Assembly (NCBI GenBank): GCA_019424965.1
Contig: JAHYYL010000006.1
Coordinates: 23,213 to 87,212, forward strand
Reading direction: 5' to 3'
DNA length: 64,000 nucleotides
Origin: Collinsella sp.
GTDB lineage: Bacteria; Actinomycetota; Coriobacteriia; Coriobacteriales; Coriobacteriaceae
Within the stretch, counting starts at the first letter, position 1. The number at the start of each line of letters is the position of its first letter. The notes beneath the pieces were generated by a model, which did not search any database, had not been told where the DNA came from, and was given only the letters and a program-made list of their open reading frames with translations. This document shows, piece by piece, positions 15,462 through 22,660 of this stretch. A program made the position numbers and the translations under genes.

Positions 15462-15491
15462 GAATACGCCCGACGGAGCGCCGGGCGTATT
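15462..15491 (-). terminator. Probable terminator hairpin downstream of the isocitrate dehydrogenase gene
   Basis: AATACGCCCG pairs with CGGGCGTATT across a 9-nt loop; only a weak T-rich tail (TCTATTG) follows on the minus strand. A second hairpin, GCAAAC...GTTTGC, lies at about 15508-15538. Confidence 0.45.
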
Positions 15492-15550
15492 GATTCTTAG
15501 GTTATACGCAAACACTTAAGTACTATTTAGGCGTTTGCAGCCTGCATGCC

Positions 15551-16636
15551 TTAGGCCAGATGCGCGATAACGGCATCGGCGAAGGCCTGCGTGCCCACGG
15601 CACCCTCAACGGAACCGGTCTGGGCACGACGCACGTCACCGGTAACCTGTTCGCCCTCGTCGAGCGTGGTAGAGACGGCGGCGCGAATGCGGTTGGCCGC
15701 GTCGTTCTCACCCAGGTGATCGAGCATCATCGCAGCAGAGAGAATCTCGGCCGTGGGGTTGGCGATATCCTGCCCCGCGATATCAGGCGCAGAGCCGTGC
15801 GTCGCCTCAAAGATGGCGCAGTCGGCACCGATGTTGGAGCCGGGGGCCATCCCTAAGCCGCCCACCAGGCCGGCGCACAGGTCGCTCACGATGTCGCCGT
15901 ACAGGTTGGGCAGCACCAGGACATCGAAGTCGTTGGGGTTCTGAACCAGGCCCATGCAGGTGGCGTCGACGATCTTGTCGTTGAACTCGATGTCGGGGTA
16001 GCCCGCGGCCACCTCGCGCGCAACGCGCAGGAACAGGCCGTCGGTCGCCTTCATGATGTTGGCCTTGTGCACGGCCGTCACCTTTTTGCGGCCGCAGCGG
16101 CGAGCGTATTCAAAGGCATACTCCACAATACGGCGGCTCTTGGCGATGGAGATGGGCTTGATCGAGATGGCGGAATCCGCGGCGAAGGTCTTCTGACCCG
16201 AGCGCTCGACGAGCTGCGAGAGCTCCTCGACCTCGGCAGCGCCCTCATCGAACTCGATGCCGGCGTAGAGATCCTCGGTGTTCTCGCGCACGATAACCAA
16301 GTCGACGTCGCGGAAGCGCGAGCCGTCGCCCGGCTGCGACAGGCAGGGGCGCACGCAGGCGTACAGGTCGAAGTGCTTGCGCAGGGCCACGTTAACGCTG
16401 CGGAAGCCCGTGCCGACCGGCGTAGTGATGGGGCCTTTGATGGCAACCTTGGTCTCGGCAACCGCGTCGAGCACGTGCTGGGGCAGCGGCGTGCCAAACT
16501 CGTCCATGACGCCGGCGCCGGCCTCCTGGACATTCCAGTTGATCTGGACGCCGGTGGCCTCGACCACGCGGCGCATTGCCTGCGTAATCTCGGGACCGAT
16601 ACCGTCACCGGGAATCAGGACTACATCGTGCGCCAT
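15551..16636 (-). CDS. Isocitrate dehydrogenase, NAD-dependent type
   Basis: A 361-residue member of the isocitrate/isopropylmalate dehydrogenase family: N-terminal [14 protein letters not shown], substrate loop [47 protein letters not shown] with catalytic lysine, [31 protein letters not shown], and the nucleotide-binding [20 protein letters not shown]. The S-V-N-V-x-L-R-K pattern and the [11 protein letters not shown] block fit isocitrate rather than isopropylmalate as substrate, and the length fits the single-domain NAD type. It would supply 2-oxoglutarate for biosynthesis in an anaerobe with an incomplete TCA cycle. Six bp separate it from the upstream HEAT gene; its GAGGAG lies inside that gene's end. 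Confidence 0.88.
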   Translation of the reverse strand: MAHDVVLIPGDGIGPEITQAMRRVVEATGVQINWNVQEAGAGVMDEFGTPLPQHVLDAVAETKVAIKGPITTPVGTGFRSVNVALRKHFDLYACVRPCLSQPGDGSRFRDVDLVIVRENTEDLYAGIEFDEGAAEVEELSQLVERSGQKTFAADSAISIKPISIAKSRRIVEYAFEYARRCGRKKVTAVHKANIMKATDGLFLRVAREVAAGYPDIEFNDKIVDATCMGLVQNPNDFDVLVLPNLYGDIVSDLCAGLVGGLGMAPGSNIGADCAIFEATHGSAPDIAGQDIANPTAEILSAAMMLDHLGENDAANRIRAAVSTTLDEGEQVTGDVRRAQTGSVEGAVGTQAFADAVIAHLA

Positions 16637-16642
16637 AATCTG

Positions 16643-17341
16643 TTACTCCTCGTCTTCGGCGTCGTCAGATTTTTTAACGCTAGCACGCTTCTTCTTTTTG
16701 GAGAGATCCAGGCCAAAACGTTTAACAAGCATTTCGCAAATCTCGCTCGAACGGGCCTTGAGATAGCTGCCCTTGCCGTTCTCGGCATCGAACTTAAGGC
16801 GCAGCGCAAGCTTCTCGGCAACCTCGGCGTCGATCTCGCCCTGGCAAAACTCGTACAGGCAACCGAGCATGTCGCGATACTCAAGGTCGCCGTGGTAGCA
16901 CTGGATGGCCTCGTCCAGGATGGGCCAAGCCTCGCGCGAACGCTCGACACTCGTGGCACCCCACACGCACAGCAGGCGGAAGGCGGCATAGCGCAGCGTG
17001 GAGGAGATCTCGTCGAACAGCGCGGTCTCGGCACCCTCAAAGGCGTCCTCCATCTGCTCGGGGCAGGTGGTGGCGAGTGCCGCCAAGGCATCGAGGGCCT
17101 CCCAGCGGGTCTGCGCCTCGGGGCGATCGAGCGCCTCGATCAGCGCGGGCACGCAGGGCACGACGCGCTGCGGATCGCGCTCGGCAAGCAGGTGCAGCAC
17201 GCGGGCGGCAAACTGGCGGATGCGGCGCGTGGGGCAGCCGAGCTCCTGGACCAGGCGGTCGACGGCGTTCTCGTTCTCCTCTGCCAGCTGGAGCTGTGCC
17301 AGCTCCTCGTCGGTGAGCTGTTCGTCTTTGTTTTCTGCCAT
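16643..17341 (-). CDS. HEAT-repeat-like protein of unknown function
   Basis: A 232-residue all-helical acidic protein. Residues 25-110 show HEAT-type helix pairs, for example RRIRQFAARVLHLLAERDPQRVVPCVPALIEALD and ARTRWEALDALAALATTCPEQM-like spacing, and CLYEFCQGEIDAEVAEKLALRLKFDAENGKGSYLKARSSEICEM follows. The C-terminus is a lysine-rich then acidic tail (KKKKRASVKKSDDAEDEE). No catalytic motif was seen. It lies between a small membrane protein gene and the isocitrate dehydrogenase gene, with gaps of 15 and 6 bp, suggesting one operon. A scaffold or adaptor role would be the usual guess for such folds. Confidence 0.7.
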   Translation of the reverse strand: MAENKDEQLTDEELAQLQLAEENENAVDRLVQELGCPTRRIRQFAARVLHLLAERDPQRVVPCVPALIEALDRPEAQTRWEALDALAALATTCPEQMEDAFEGAETALFDEISSTLRYAAFRLLCVWGATSVERSREAWPILDEAIQCYHGDLEYRDMLGCLYEFCQGEIDAEVAEKLALRLKFDAENGKGSYLKARSSEICEMLVKRFGLDLSKKKKRASVKKSDDAEDEE

Positions 17342-17356
17342 AGTTACCTCTTCTTA

Positions 17357-17785
17357 CTATTTCTTAGCGTGCTTGCCAGCACCCTTGCTGTCATCGGTGA
17401 CCGAGATGAGCTGTCGGTCGGCCGCACCATTGCGACGCGCACGGCGGCGTTCCTCGGCGTCGCCCGCATCGGCGGCGGCGCGATGGGCCTTGTTGACGTT
17501 AAAAACCTCGTCGTGCTTGCGCCACGGGCCGACGGACTCGCCAAAGCTCATCTTAAGACCGGCGATAAAGCCGCCGAGCCAGCCGATCGGCGCAAACTGC
17601 ACCAGCGGGAACAGCGAGAACACCCAGGTCAGCAGGACGACTGCCGCCGCTCCTGCAAAGTTGGCAATCCAGTAGTCGCGCTTGGTGATGACACGCTTTT
17701 CGCACGCCCACTGGCCGCACAGAAAGCCGATGTAGATCGCAAAGAGAAAGAGCACCAGCGCAAGCACCACGAACGTCCAGCTCAT
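17357..17785 (-). CDS. Small membrane protein of unknown function
   Basis: A 142-residue protein with two to three hydrophobic segments: residues 2-22 (SWTFVVLALVLFLFAIYIGFL), 36-58 (WIANFAGAAAVVLLTWVFSLFPLV) and a weaker one at 61-71. A basic/acidic cytoplasmic tail rich in Ala and Arg follows. The ATG at 17785 is selected because GGGAG lies eight bases before it; the upstream extension would run into the His/Cys tail of the preceding gene in another frame. It starts 5 bp after the stop of the dehydrogenase gene, so the two are probably co-transcribed with the HEAT gene. I do not recognise a family. Confidence 0.7.
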   Translation of the reverse strand: MSWTFVVLALVLFLFAIYIGFLCGQWACEKRVITKRDYWIANFAGAAAVVLLTWVFSLFPLVQFAPIGWLGGFIAGLKMSFGESVGPWRKHDEVFNVNKAHRAAADAGDAEERRRARRNGAADRQLISVTDDSKGAGKHAKK

Positions 17786-17790
17786 GGGCG

Positions 17791-18870
17791 CTACTCCCCG
17801 TGATGGTGGCCACAGCAGCACTCGTGGCCGTCGTCATGGCCGTGGCCGCCGCAGCACTCGTGGTCCTCGCCGTGGTGATGGCCACAACCGCACTCATGGT
17901 CCTCGCCGTGCTCGCCGCAACCGCAACCTTCCTCGTGAGCGCCATGCTCCTCGGGACGATACTGCGACCAGTCCAGACCGGCGGCGATGGCATCGGCCTC
18001 CTCCTTATAGAGGACCGTGATGGCCTGGGTGCCCAGCTTGGCGCCACCGATAGCGTCGAGCATGTCGTAGAGCGTAAAGGCCACGTCGGCGCCGGGCAGC
18101 GCGAGCTCGCGGTCATCGGCGTAGGCGAGCGCCAGACGCAGGTCCTTAATGAAGTGCTCGACCATAAAGCCGGGCTTGTAGTCGCCGTCGAGCGCCTTGG
18201 GGGCCAGGCTCTCCATGGCGCCGGACTTGCCGGTGCCGCCCAGGATCATCTGGCGGGTCTTCTCCAGGTCAAGGCCGCTCAGCTCGGCAAATGCCATGGC
18301 GTCGGCCATGCCGACCATGCAGGCGCCCAGCGACACCTGGTTGGCGAGCTTGGCAGCCTGACCCTTGCCGGCGCCATCGAAGCAGCAGATGTTGGCCGCA
18401 AAGGTGGCAAGGATATCGCGGACCGGCGCGATGTCGTTCTCGGTGGCGCCCACGATAGCCGTGAGCGTGCCGGCGATGGCGCCCGACTCGCCGCCGGTGA
18501 CGGGGCAGTCAAACGCCATGCGGCCGGAAACCTGGGCGGCCTCGGCAATGTCGCGCGCCAGCTCGGGGGAGCTCGTGGTGAGGTCGATCAAGACCGCGCC
18601 CGGCTTGGTGCACGCGAGTAGGCCGTCGCCCGCCAGGTAGAGCTCCTCGACCTCGGAGGGATAGCCCACCATGGTAAAGACGACGTCGGCGTTCGCCGCG
18701 GCATCTGCCGGCGTATCGGCCCAGACGGCGCCGCGCTCAACGAGCGCTGCGGCCTTGGACTTGGTGCGGTTGTTGACCGTGACGGGATAGCCGGCATCCA
18801 GGATGTGGCCGGCGATGGGGGCACCCATGATTCCGGTGCCGATGAATGCGACGGAGAGCTTGTTTGCCAT
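17791..18870 (-). CDS. 3-hydroxyisobutyrate-dehydrogenase-family oxidoreductase with Cys/His-rich tail
   Basis: A beta-hydroxyacid dehydrogenase (3-hydroxyisobutyrate / tartronate-semialdehyde reductase type) with an N-terminal Rossmann motif VAFIGTGIMGAPIAGHIL (residues 7-24), a substrate-binding FDCPVTGGESGAIAGTLTAIVG, and catalytic lysine in GAGKGQAAKLANQ near residue 173. The catalytic domain ends near residue 305, as expected. After it comes a 51-residue tail (309-359) built from GCGCGEHGEDHEC-like units, holding 9 cysteines and 14 histidines with many Asp/Glu. Such a tail would bind transition metals (Zn, Ni, Cu) and is not part of the normal family. AAAAGGAAAGG precedes the ATG. Confidence 0.87.
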   Translation of the reverse strand: MANKLSVAFIGTGIMGAPIAGHILDAGYPVTVNNRTKSKAAALVERGAVWADTPADAAANADVVFTMVGYPSEVEELYLAGDGLLACTKPGAVLIDLTTSSPELARDIAEAAQVSGRMAFDCPVTGGESGAIAGTLTAIVGATENDIAPVRDILATFAANICCFDGAGKGQAAKLANQVSLGACMVGMADAMAFAELSGLDLEKTRQMILGGTGKSGAMESLAPKALDGDYKPGFMVEHFIKDLRLALAYADDRELALPGADVAFTLYDMLDAIGGAKLGTQAITVLYKEEADAIAAGLDWSQYRPEEHGAHEEGCGCGEHGEDHECGCGHHHGEDHECCGGHGHDDGHECCCGHHHGE

Positions 18871-18968
18871 GAAACCTTTCCTTTTGGGTTGGGTGTTGTT
18901 ACCAGGTTGAATACTCGGTGCCAGCGTTTGGGCTGTGAGTTGGGATCGATTACGGCCGCGTTACTTGC

Positions 18969-19922
18969 CTACTGACCGCGCACGCGGCGGGCGATGCGGT
19001 CGGAAAGCGACGCCTTGTCGGCACGGTTCTTACCCCAAAACGCGCAGGCCACCATGCCGGGCCCCACGTGCGAGCCGATGGTGGGACCAACGGAGCTGCG
19101 GATAATCGTGACGTCGGCGCAGCCCTCCTCCTTGCGGATGGCAGCCTCGAGCCAGTCACCGTCCTTCTCGGCATCGGCCGTCATAATGGCGATGGGCATG
19201 GTGCGGTCGGGCACGTAGTTCTCGCGAAACGACTTGAGGATGGACTTGAGCGCCTTCTTGCGACCGCGGTTGACGCCGATCAGCGACAGCGAGCCGGCCA
19301 GGTCGTAGGAGAGCTCGGGCTTGACATCGAGCTTTGCCGTGAGCTGTGCCGCCGCGGGCGGAATGCGGCCGCCGGCAGCCAGCGCGTCGAAGCTCTCGAG
19401 CGTAAAGTAGCCGTGGACGTAGGTCTTTGCCTCGTTTGCCCAATCGACCAGCTGCTTGGCGGTCAGTCCCGCCGAACGCTGGCGCACGGCCTCGAGCGCC
19501 AAGAGCTCGCCGGTCGCGCAGGGCAGGGCGTTGTCGACCACATAGAGCTCAAAGTCGGGATACTCGGCACGCACGGCATCTGCCGCCTGGCACGCGGAGT
19601 TGTAGCTCGACGACAGTGCCGAGGTAAAGCACAGGTAGACCGTGGGCGTGCCCTCTTTGGCGCACTCGGTAAAGAACTCGATATAGCGACCGAGCGACAC
19701 AGCCGAGGTGGACACGCGGGCACCGGCGCGCATGCGATCGTAAAACTCCTTGGGTGTGATGCTCGACCAGATGTCATCCGTGCGCTCCTCGCCATCGATA
19801 ATGAAGGGAAAGCCCAGGATATCGACATCGAGGTTCGCGGCAACCTCGGGACTAAAGTCGCAGCAGGTATCGACGACGATGCGGCAACGGTCAGAATGGC
19901 CGGCGGATGCAGCCTTGTCCAT
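18969..19922 (-). CDS. DegV family fatty-acid-binding protein
   Basis: DegV/FakB proteins bind a fatty acid and present it to the FakA kinase. The 317-residue protein has the VVDTCCDFSPEVA N-terminus, the FPFIIDGEERTDD strand, TPKEFYDRMRAGARVSTSAVS with the T-S-x-x-S acyl-carboxylate site, CFTSALSSSYNSA, and the C-terminal VGPTIGSHVGPGMVACAFWG block with the conserved G-x-H-x-G-P-G. The start is the ATG at 19922, eight bases after AAGGAG. The ribosome site lies directly behind the terminator of hpf, so it needs a promoter inside that gap or read-through. Confidence 0.92.
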   Translation of the reverse strand: MDKAASAGHSDRCRIVVDTCCDFSPEVAANLDVDILGFPFIIDGEERTDDIWSSITPKEFYDRMRAGARVSTSAVSLGRYIEFFTECAKEGTPTVYLCFTSALSSSYNSACQAADAVRAEYPDFELYVVDNALPCATGELLALEAVRQRSAGLTAKQLVDWANEAKTYVHGYFTLESFDALAAGGRIPPAAAQLTAKLDVKPELSYDLAGSLSLIGVNRGRKKALKSILKSFRENYVPDRTMPIAIMTADAEKDGDWLEAAIRKEEGCADVTIIRSSVGPTIGSHVGPGMVACAFWGKNRADKASLSDRIARRVRGQ

Positions 19923-19940
19923 CAAAGCGACTCCTTACGT

Positions 19941-19972
19941 AAAAAGGCGGCCACCCGCATGGGATGGCCGCC
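19941..19972 (-). terminator. Terminator of the hpf gene
   Basis: On the minus strand GGCGGCCA pairs with TGGCCGCC around an 11-nt loop and is followed by TTTTT. It lies between hpf and the degV ribosome site. Confidence 0.92.
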
Positions 19973-20001
19973 AACCGTTAACTCATGCAAGTTAACGTAT
20001 T

Positions 20002-20586
20002 TTACTCGTCAAGTGTTTCGATGCGGGGCTTGATGATGCCATATCCACCATTCTTACGGTGATACACCACATTGATGAGGCCAGTCGTCGCGTTCTCGAA
20101 CACGTAGAAGTCGTGACCGAGCAAATCGGTCTGCACCAGCGCCTGCTCCTCAGTCATCGGGGTGACATCGATGACCTTCTCGCGGACGAGCAGGTCGTCC
20201 TCCTCCTCGGGCAGCAGCAGGTCGGCCAGATCCTCGACGCGCTCGACCGGCGCGACATCCGCTGCGCTGGCACCGCCCTGGCGGTTGTCCACGACCTTGG
20301 TCTTGAACTTGCGCAGCTGGCGGGTGACCTTATCGGCGGAGAGGTCGATGGCGGCGTACATATCTGCACCGTGCTCGGCAACGCGAATCACCGAACCGCG
20401 GGCACGAACCGTAACCTCGACGATTGCCGGGTTGGGGTTCGAGGGGTTCTTCTCATAGCGAAGCACGACGTCGACTGTCATGGGCTCGATATCGAAAACC
20501 TTGAGCGCCTCGCCGATCTTCTCGTCCACATGCGCACGCAGAGCATCGGTTACCGTCGTCTTGCGTCCAGAAACCTTGATATCCAT
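20002..20586 (-). CDS. hpf: Ribosome hibernation-promoting factor, long form (RaiA family)
   Basis: A 194-residue long-type HPF that dimerises 70S ribosomes into 100S in slow growth. The N-terminal ribosome-binding domain has MDIKVSGRKTTVTDALRAHVDEKI, VDVVLRYEKNPSNPNPAIVEVTVRARG and the AAIDLSADKVTRQLRKFKTK helix. A linker follows (residues 103-135), then the C-terminal dimerisation domain VREKVIDVTPMTEEQALVQTDLLGHDFYVFENATTGLINVVYHRKNGGYGIIKP. The ATG at 20586 follows GGAGCCACGT. The next genes upstream are a lipoprotein with a long leader and, further, comFC. In many Gram-positive bacteria comF genes and raiA are neighbours. Confidence 0.94.
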   Translation of the reverse strand: MDIKVSGRKTTVTDALRAHVDEKIGEALKVFDIEPMTVDVVLRYEKNPSNPNPAIVEVTVRARGSVIRVAEHGADMYAAIDLSADKVTRQLRKFKTKVVDNRQGGASAADVAPVERVEDLADLLLPEEEDDLLVREKVIDVTPMTEEQALVQTDLLGHDFYVFENATTGLINVVYHRKNGGYGIIKPRIETLDE

Positions 20587-20802
20587 ACGTGGCTCCAATC
20601 TGCCTCGGGGACTTACTGTACTGGCTATGTACCCATTGCCGTGCATTTAATCACGCGGATTCCTAAAGACCCGAATAACGATTGCTTAATACCGCATACC
20701 GAAGTCTCGCACTTTTCTGTGGCAAAGTGCGCTATGGGAGGGCGTCGGCGACTTTGTATTTGGTCCCGAAAATTGGCTTTGACCTGCTGGTTTTATAGGG
20801 AT

Positions 20803-20837
20803 AAAAAAGCCGGGCTCCCCTATTGGGGAAACCCGGC
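20803..20837 (-). terminator. Terminator of the lipoprotein gene
   Basis: Minus-strand hairpin GCCGGGTTTCCCC...GGGGAGCCCGGC followed by TTTTTT, 67 bp after the lipoprotein stop. A second hairpin (GGTGTC...GACACC) lies at about 20862-20889. Confidence 0.9.
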
Positions 20838-20903
20838 AGTGCGTGTTGAAACCGTGAAGAGGTGTCCTTTCCAACGTATAGGAGACACCACCCCTAGCAA
20901 TAA

Positions 20904-21929
20904 CTAGCTATTAAGTTTGTTAATGTCGTCGTCAGTGATGGTGCCTTCCTGGCTGGACGATTTGTCCTCGGAGGATGCGGTCTCATTGTTGGAATCGGAG
21001 GACTCGCTGCCGGAGGACGTGGTCTCACTGGACTCAGAGTCGCCCGGCTGCACGTTAGCGCCCGAAACCGTCTTAGTGGTGAGGTCGTAGGGAATCTGGC
21101 CGTACCAGACGCAGTGAACCGCCTCGAGCGTGCCGTCGACCGTGATGTCGTCGAGGGCATCACTCACGGCACGGCACAGTTCGTCATTGGACGAGAGGCC
21201 CGCAACACCAAGCGTCGAGGGCGCCTCGAGCGCACCGACATAGGAGACCTCGCTCATCAGGCGTGCAAGATAGCCGCCGGCTGTGGAGTCGCAGATCACA
21301 TAGTCGACCTCGCCGGACTCGAGCGCCTCAAAGCACTCGTTGATGTTGGAGTAGGTCTTTTGGTTGGCGGTGATGCTCTGCTTAGCAAGCGCCTCCTGCG
21401 AGGCCGAGGACATCTGGACACCCAGAGTAGATGTGTTAAGGGTATCGGTGGAAACGCTTAGCGACCCACCATCGCTGGTTTTACCGAACACGGAAGCGGC
21501 ATCGTACAGGCAGGTGCCGAGCGAGCTAACGTCCCCGTCCGTGGAGTTGATCTCGCCGATAAAGATATCGGCCTTTTTGTCGCCGAGCGCGGAACCTGCC
21601 GAGGACGCATCGACAAAGGCGACCTTAAGGCCCATGCGGCTTGCGAGGGCGCGGGCAGCGTCGACTGCATACCCCGTGAGCTCGCCGTCAGCGCCCTGCA
21701 TGGCCTGCGGCGCATCGGAGGTATCGAGGGCAACCGTCAGGGTACCGGGGGTGACCAGGGCATCATCCGACACCGCGGGCGTGACGGTCTCGTACTCGAT
21801 CTGGTCGATCGTGGGAGTTGTGAACGTAGACAGCGGGTTGAACGCGCATCCGCTCAGGCCCAAAACGGCAATGACCGCTGCGGTCCCAGCACCCAACCGA
21901 GCCGTGTGCATCAAGCTGCCCCTCACCAT
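20904..21929 (-). CDS. Solute-binding-protein-like lipoprotein (SBP family 3 fold)
   Basis: The start is set at the ATG at 21929, eight bases after AGGG; the open frame extends far upstream but through the structured leader. The 341-residue product has a lipoprotein signal (AVIAVLGLSGCAF, lipobox cysteine at residue 28) and an amino-acid-binding type III SBP domain: LTVALDTSDAPQAMQGADGELTGYAVDAARALASRMGLKV, then SALGDKKADIFIGEI, CFEALESGEVDYVICD and a C-terminal AVSDALDDITVDGTL. It ends in a Ser/Glu-rich tail of about 45 residues. No ABC transporter permease or ATPase lies next to it, so it may be an orphan sensor or binding protein. The region upstream holds a likely structured RNA. Confidence 0.85.
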   Translation of the reverse strand: MVRGSLMHTARLGAGTAAVIAVLGLSGCAFNPLSTFTTPTIDQIEYETVTPAVSDDALVTPGTLTVALDTSDAPQAMQGADGELTGYAVDAARALASRMGLKVAFVDASSAGSALGDKKADIFIGEINSTDGDVSSLGTCLYDAASVFGKTSDGGSLSVSTDTLNTSTLGVQMSSASQEALAKQSITANQKTYSNINECFEALESGEVDYVICDSTAGGYLARLMSEVSYVGALEAPSTLGVAGLSSNDELCRAVSDALDDITVDGTLEAVHCVWYGQIPYDLTTKTVSGANVQPGDSESSETTSSGSESSDSNNETASSEDKSSSQEGTITDDDINKLNS

Positions 21930-21939
21930 GTCCACTACC

Positions 21940-22254
21940 CTGCCTTCTGTGTCGTATACGATCCGTGCGTTGCGCGGAATATCGGGTTGTTCCCACCAGC
22001 TGACCTGGTATTTGACCCCACACTTGCGCACCGGGGTGTTTGCTCGGGAGGCCGCAGCCACCCTCACGACTGGCCCGCTCGCCCGCGAGGCGGTATTGCC
22101 CCAAAGAAAGTAGAACGGACGGTGCGGCTTACATCTAGGACGCGCCATGATCGCGCCGCGCGCACGCGGTCGCTTACGTGGATCCCTTTGACCGCGTCTG
22201 TCTTGGACTAGGACGGGCATTTCGTCCGTCCGCAACCACAGCCTGGTAGGAACG
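21940..22254 (-). ncRNA. Candidate structured RNA / long 5' leader (possible raiA-type RNA)
   Basis: A TATAAT box (22266-22261, minus) with a possible TTAAAC -35 at 17 bp places a start near 22254, about 320 nt before the lipoprotein. The transcript folds readily: GGACGG-ACGAAATGC-CCGTCC; ACGCGGTC...GACCGCGT; GGGTGGCTGC and ACACCCC pairings; and ACCAG...CTGGT. An open minus-strand frame runs through it, but the composition is not protein-like and no start has a ribosome site. Its neighbourhood, downstream of comFC and upstream of hpf (raiA), is that described for the raiA RNA motif. I cannot recall the consensus well enough to confirm this. Confidence 0.45.
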
Positions 22255-22260
22255 TAGCGC

Positions 22261-22289
22261 ATTATAGCTAAGTTCAAGCTAAAGTTTAA
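22261..22289 (-). promoter_or_regulatory. Promoter of the structured leader
   Basis: Perfect minus-strand TATAAT at 22266-22261 preceded by GC and, 17 bp upstream, TTAAAC. The A+T-rich surroundings stand out from the GC-rich transcript. Confidence 0.65.
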
Positions 22290-22409
22290 GGTTAGGGGCG
22301 TCATTCGCATCGCGAGTACAGATTTCGCAGGTCAGGACGGGCTGCACGTGGCCAGATTGAGCTCGTCGCCCCCTATGGGGAGCCTCGAGACGCCCGTTTT
22401 AGGGGCCGT

Positions 22410-22624
22410 GTGCAAAAAACGGCAAATATGAGTACTGTTACCAATTTAGTAGCAGCGATTTTCCACCTCGTGAGCCGGTTTCGAGCTCATTTAGCCCTGC
22501 TTAGCGCCTTGATTTCCCACATTTGTTTATTATCTTCGCGATTTTTACCGTTTCTCGATCCGCAAATATCAGATTTTGCTGTTACTAATTTTGTATCAGT
22601 ACTCATTTTTGCCACTTTTTGCAC
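22410..22624. repeat. AGTACT-type palindromic element, copy A
   Basis: A 215-bp imperfect inverted repeat with arms of about 52 bp. The left arm carries AAATATGAGTACTGTTACC followed by a TTTAGTAGCAGCGATTTT segment; the right arm, reversed, carries AAAATGAGTACTGATAC followed by TTAGTAACAGCAAAAT. Both ends are GTGCAAAAA. It lies 36 bp past the stop of the minus-strand gene at 22661. Copies B and C have the same terminal sequence. Confidence 0.88.
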
Positions 22625-22660
22625 AGCACCTATAAACAGACCCCCTCTCAAAACCAACAT

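Noticed and set aside
14315..15493. 392-residue plus-strand open frame
   Set aside because: Antisense to the SurA-like protein; no family motifs.
16067..17803. 578-residue plus-strand open frame
   Set aside because: Antisense to isocitrate dehydrogenase, the HEAT protein and a membrane protein; its composition is that of a mirror frame and it has no ribosome site.
20587..20802. Extended N-terminus of HPF (start at 20646)
   Set aside because: The extra 20 residues are not family-like, and GGAGCCACGT marks the ATG at 20586.
21940..22254. SRP RNA, 6S RNA, RNase P RNA or tmRNA in the leader
   Set aside because: An ACCAGGTCAG string and a GCGGGCCAGTC string recall SRP and 6S RNA. The SRP GGAAG-AGCAGC loop, RNase P GAGGAAAGTCC and ACAGAAA, and tmRNA ends are absent.
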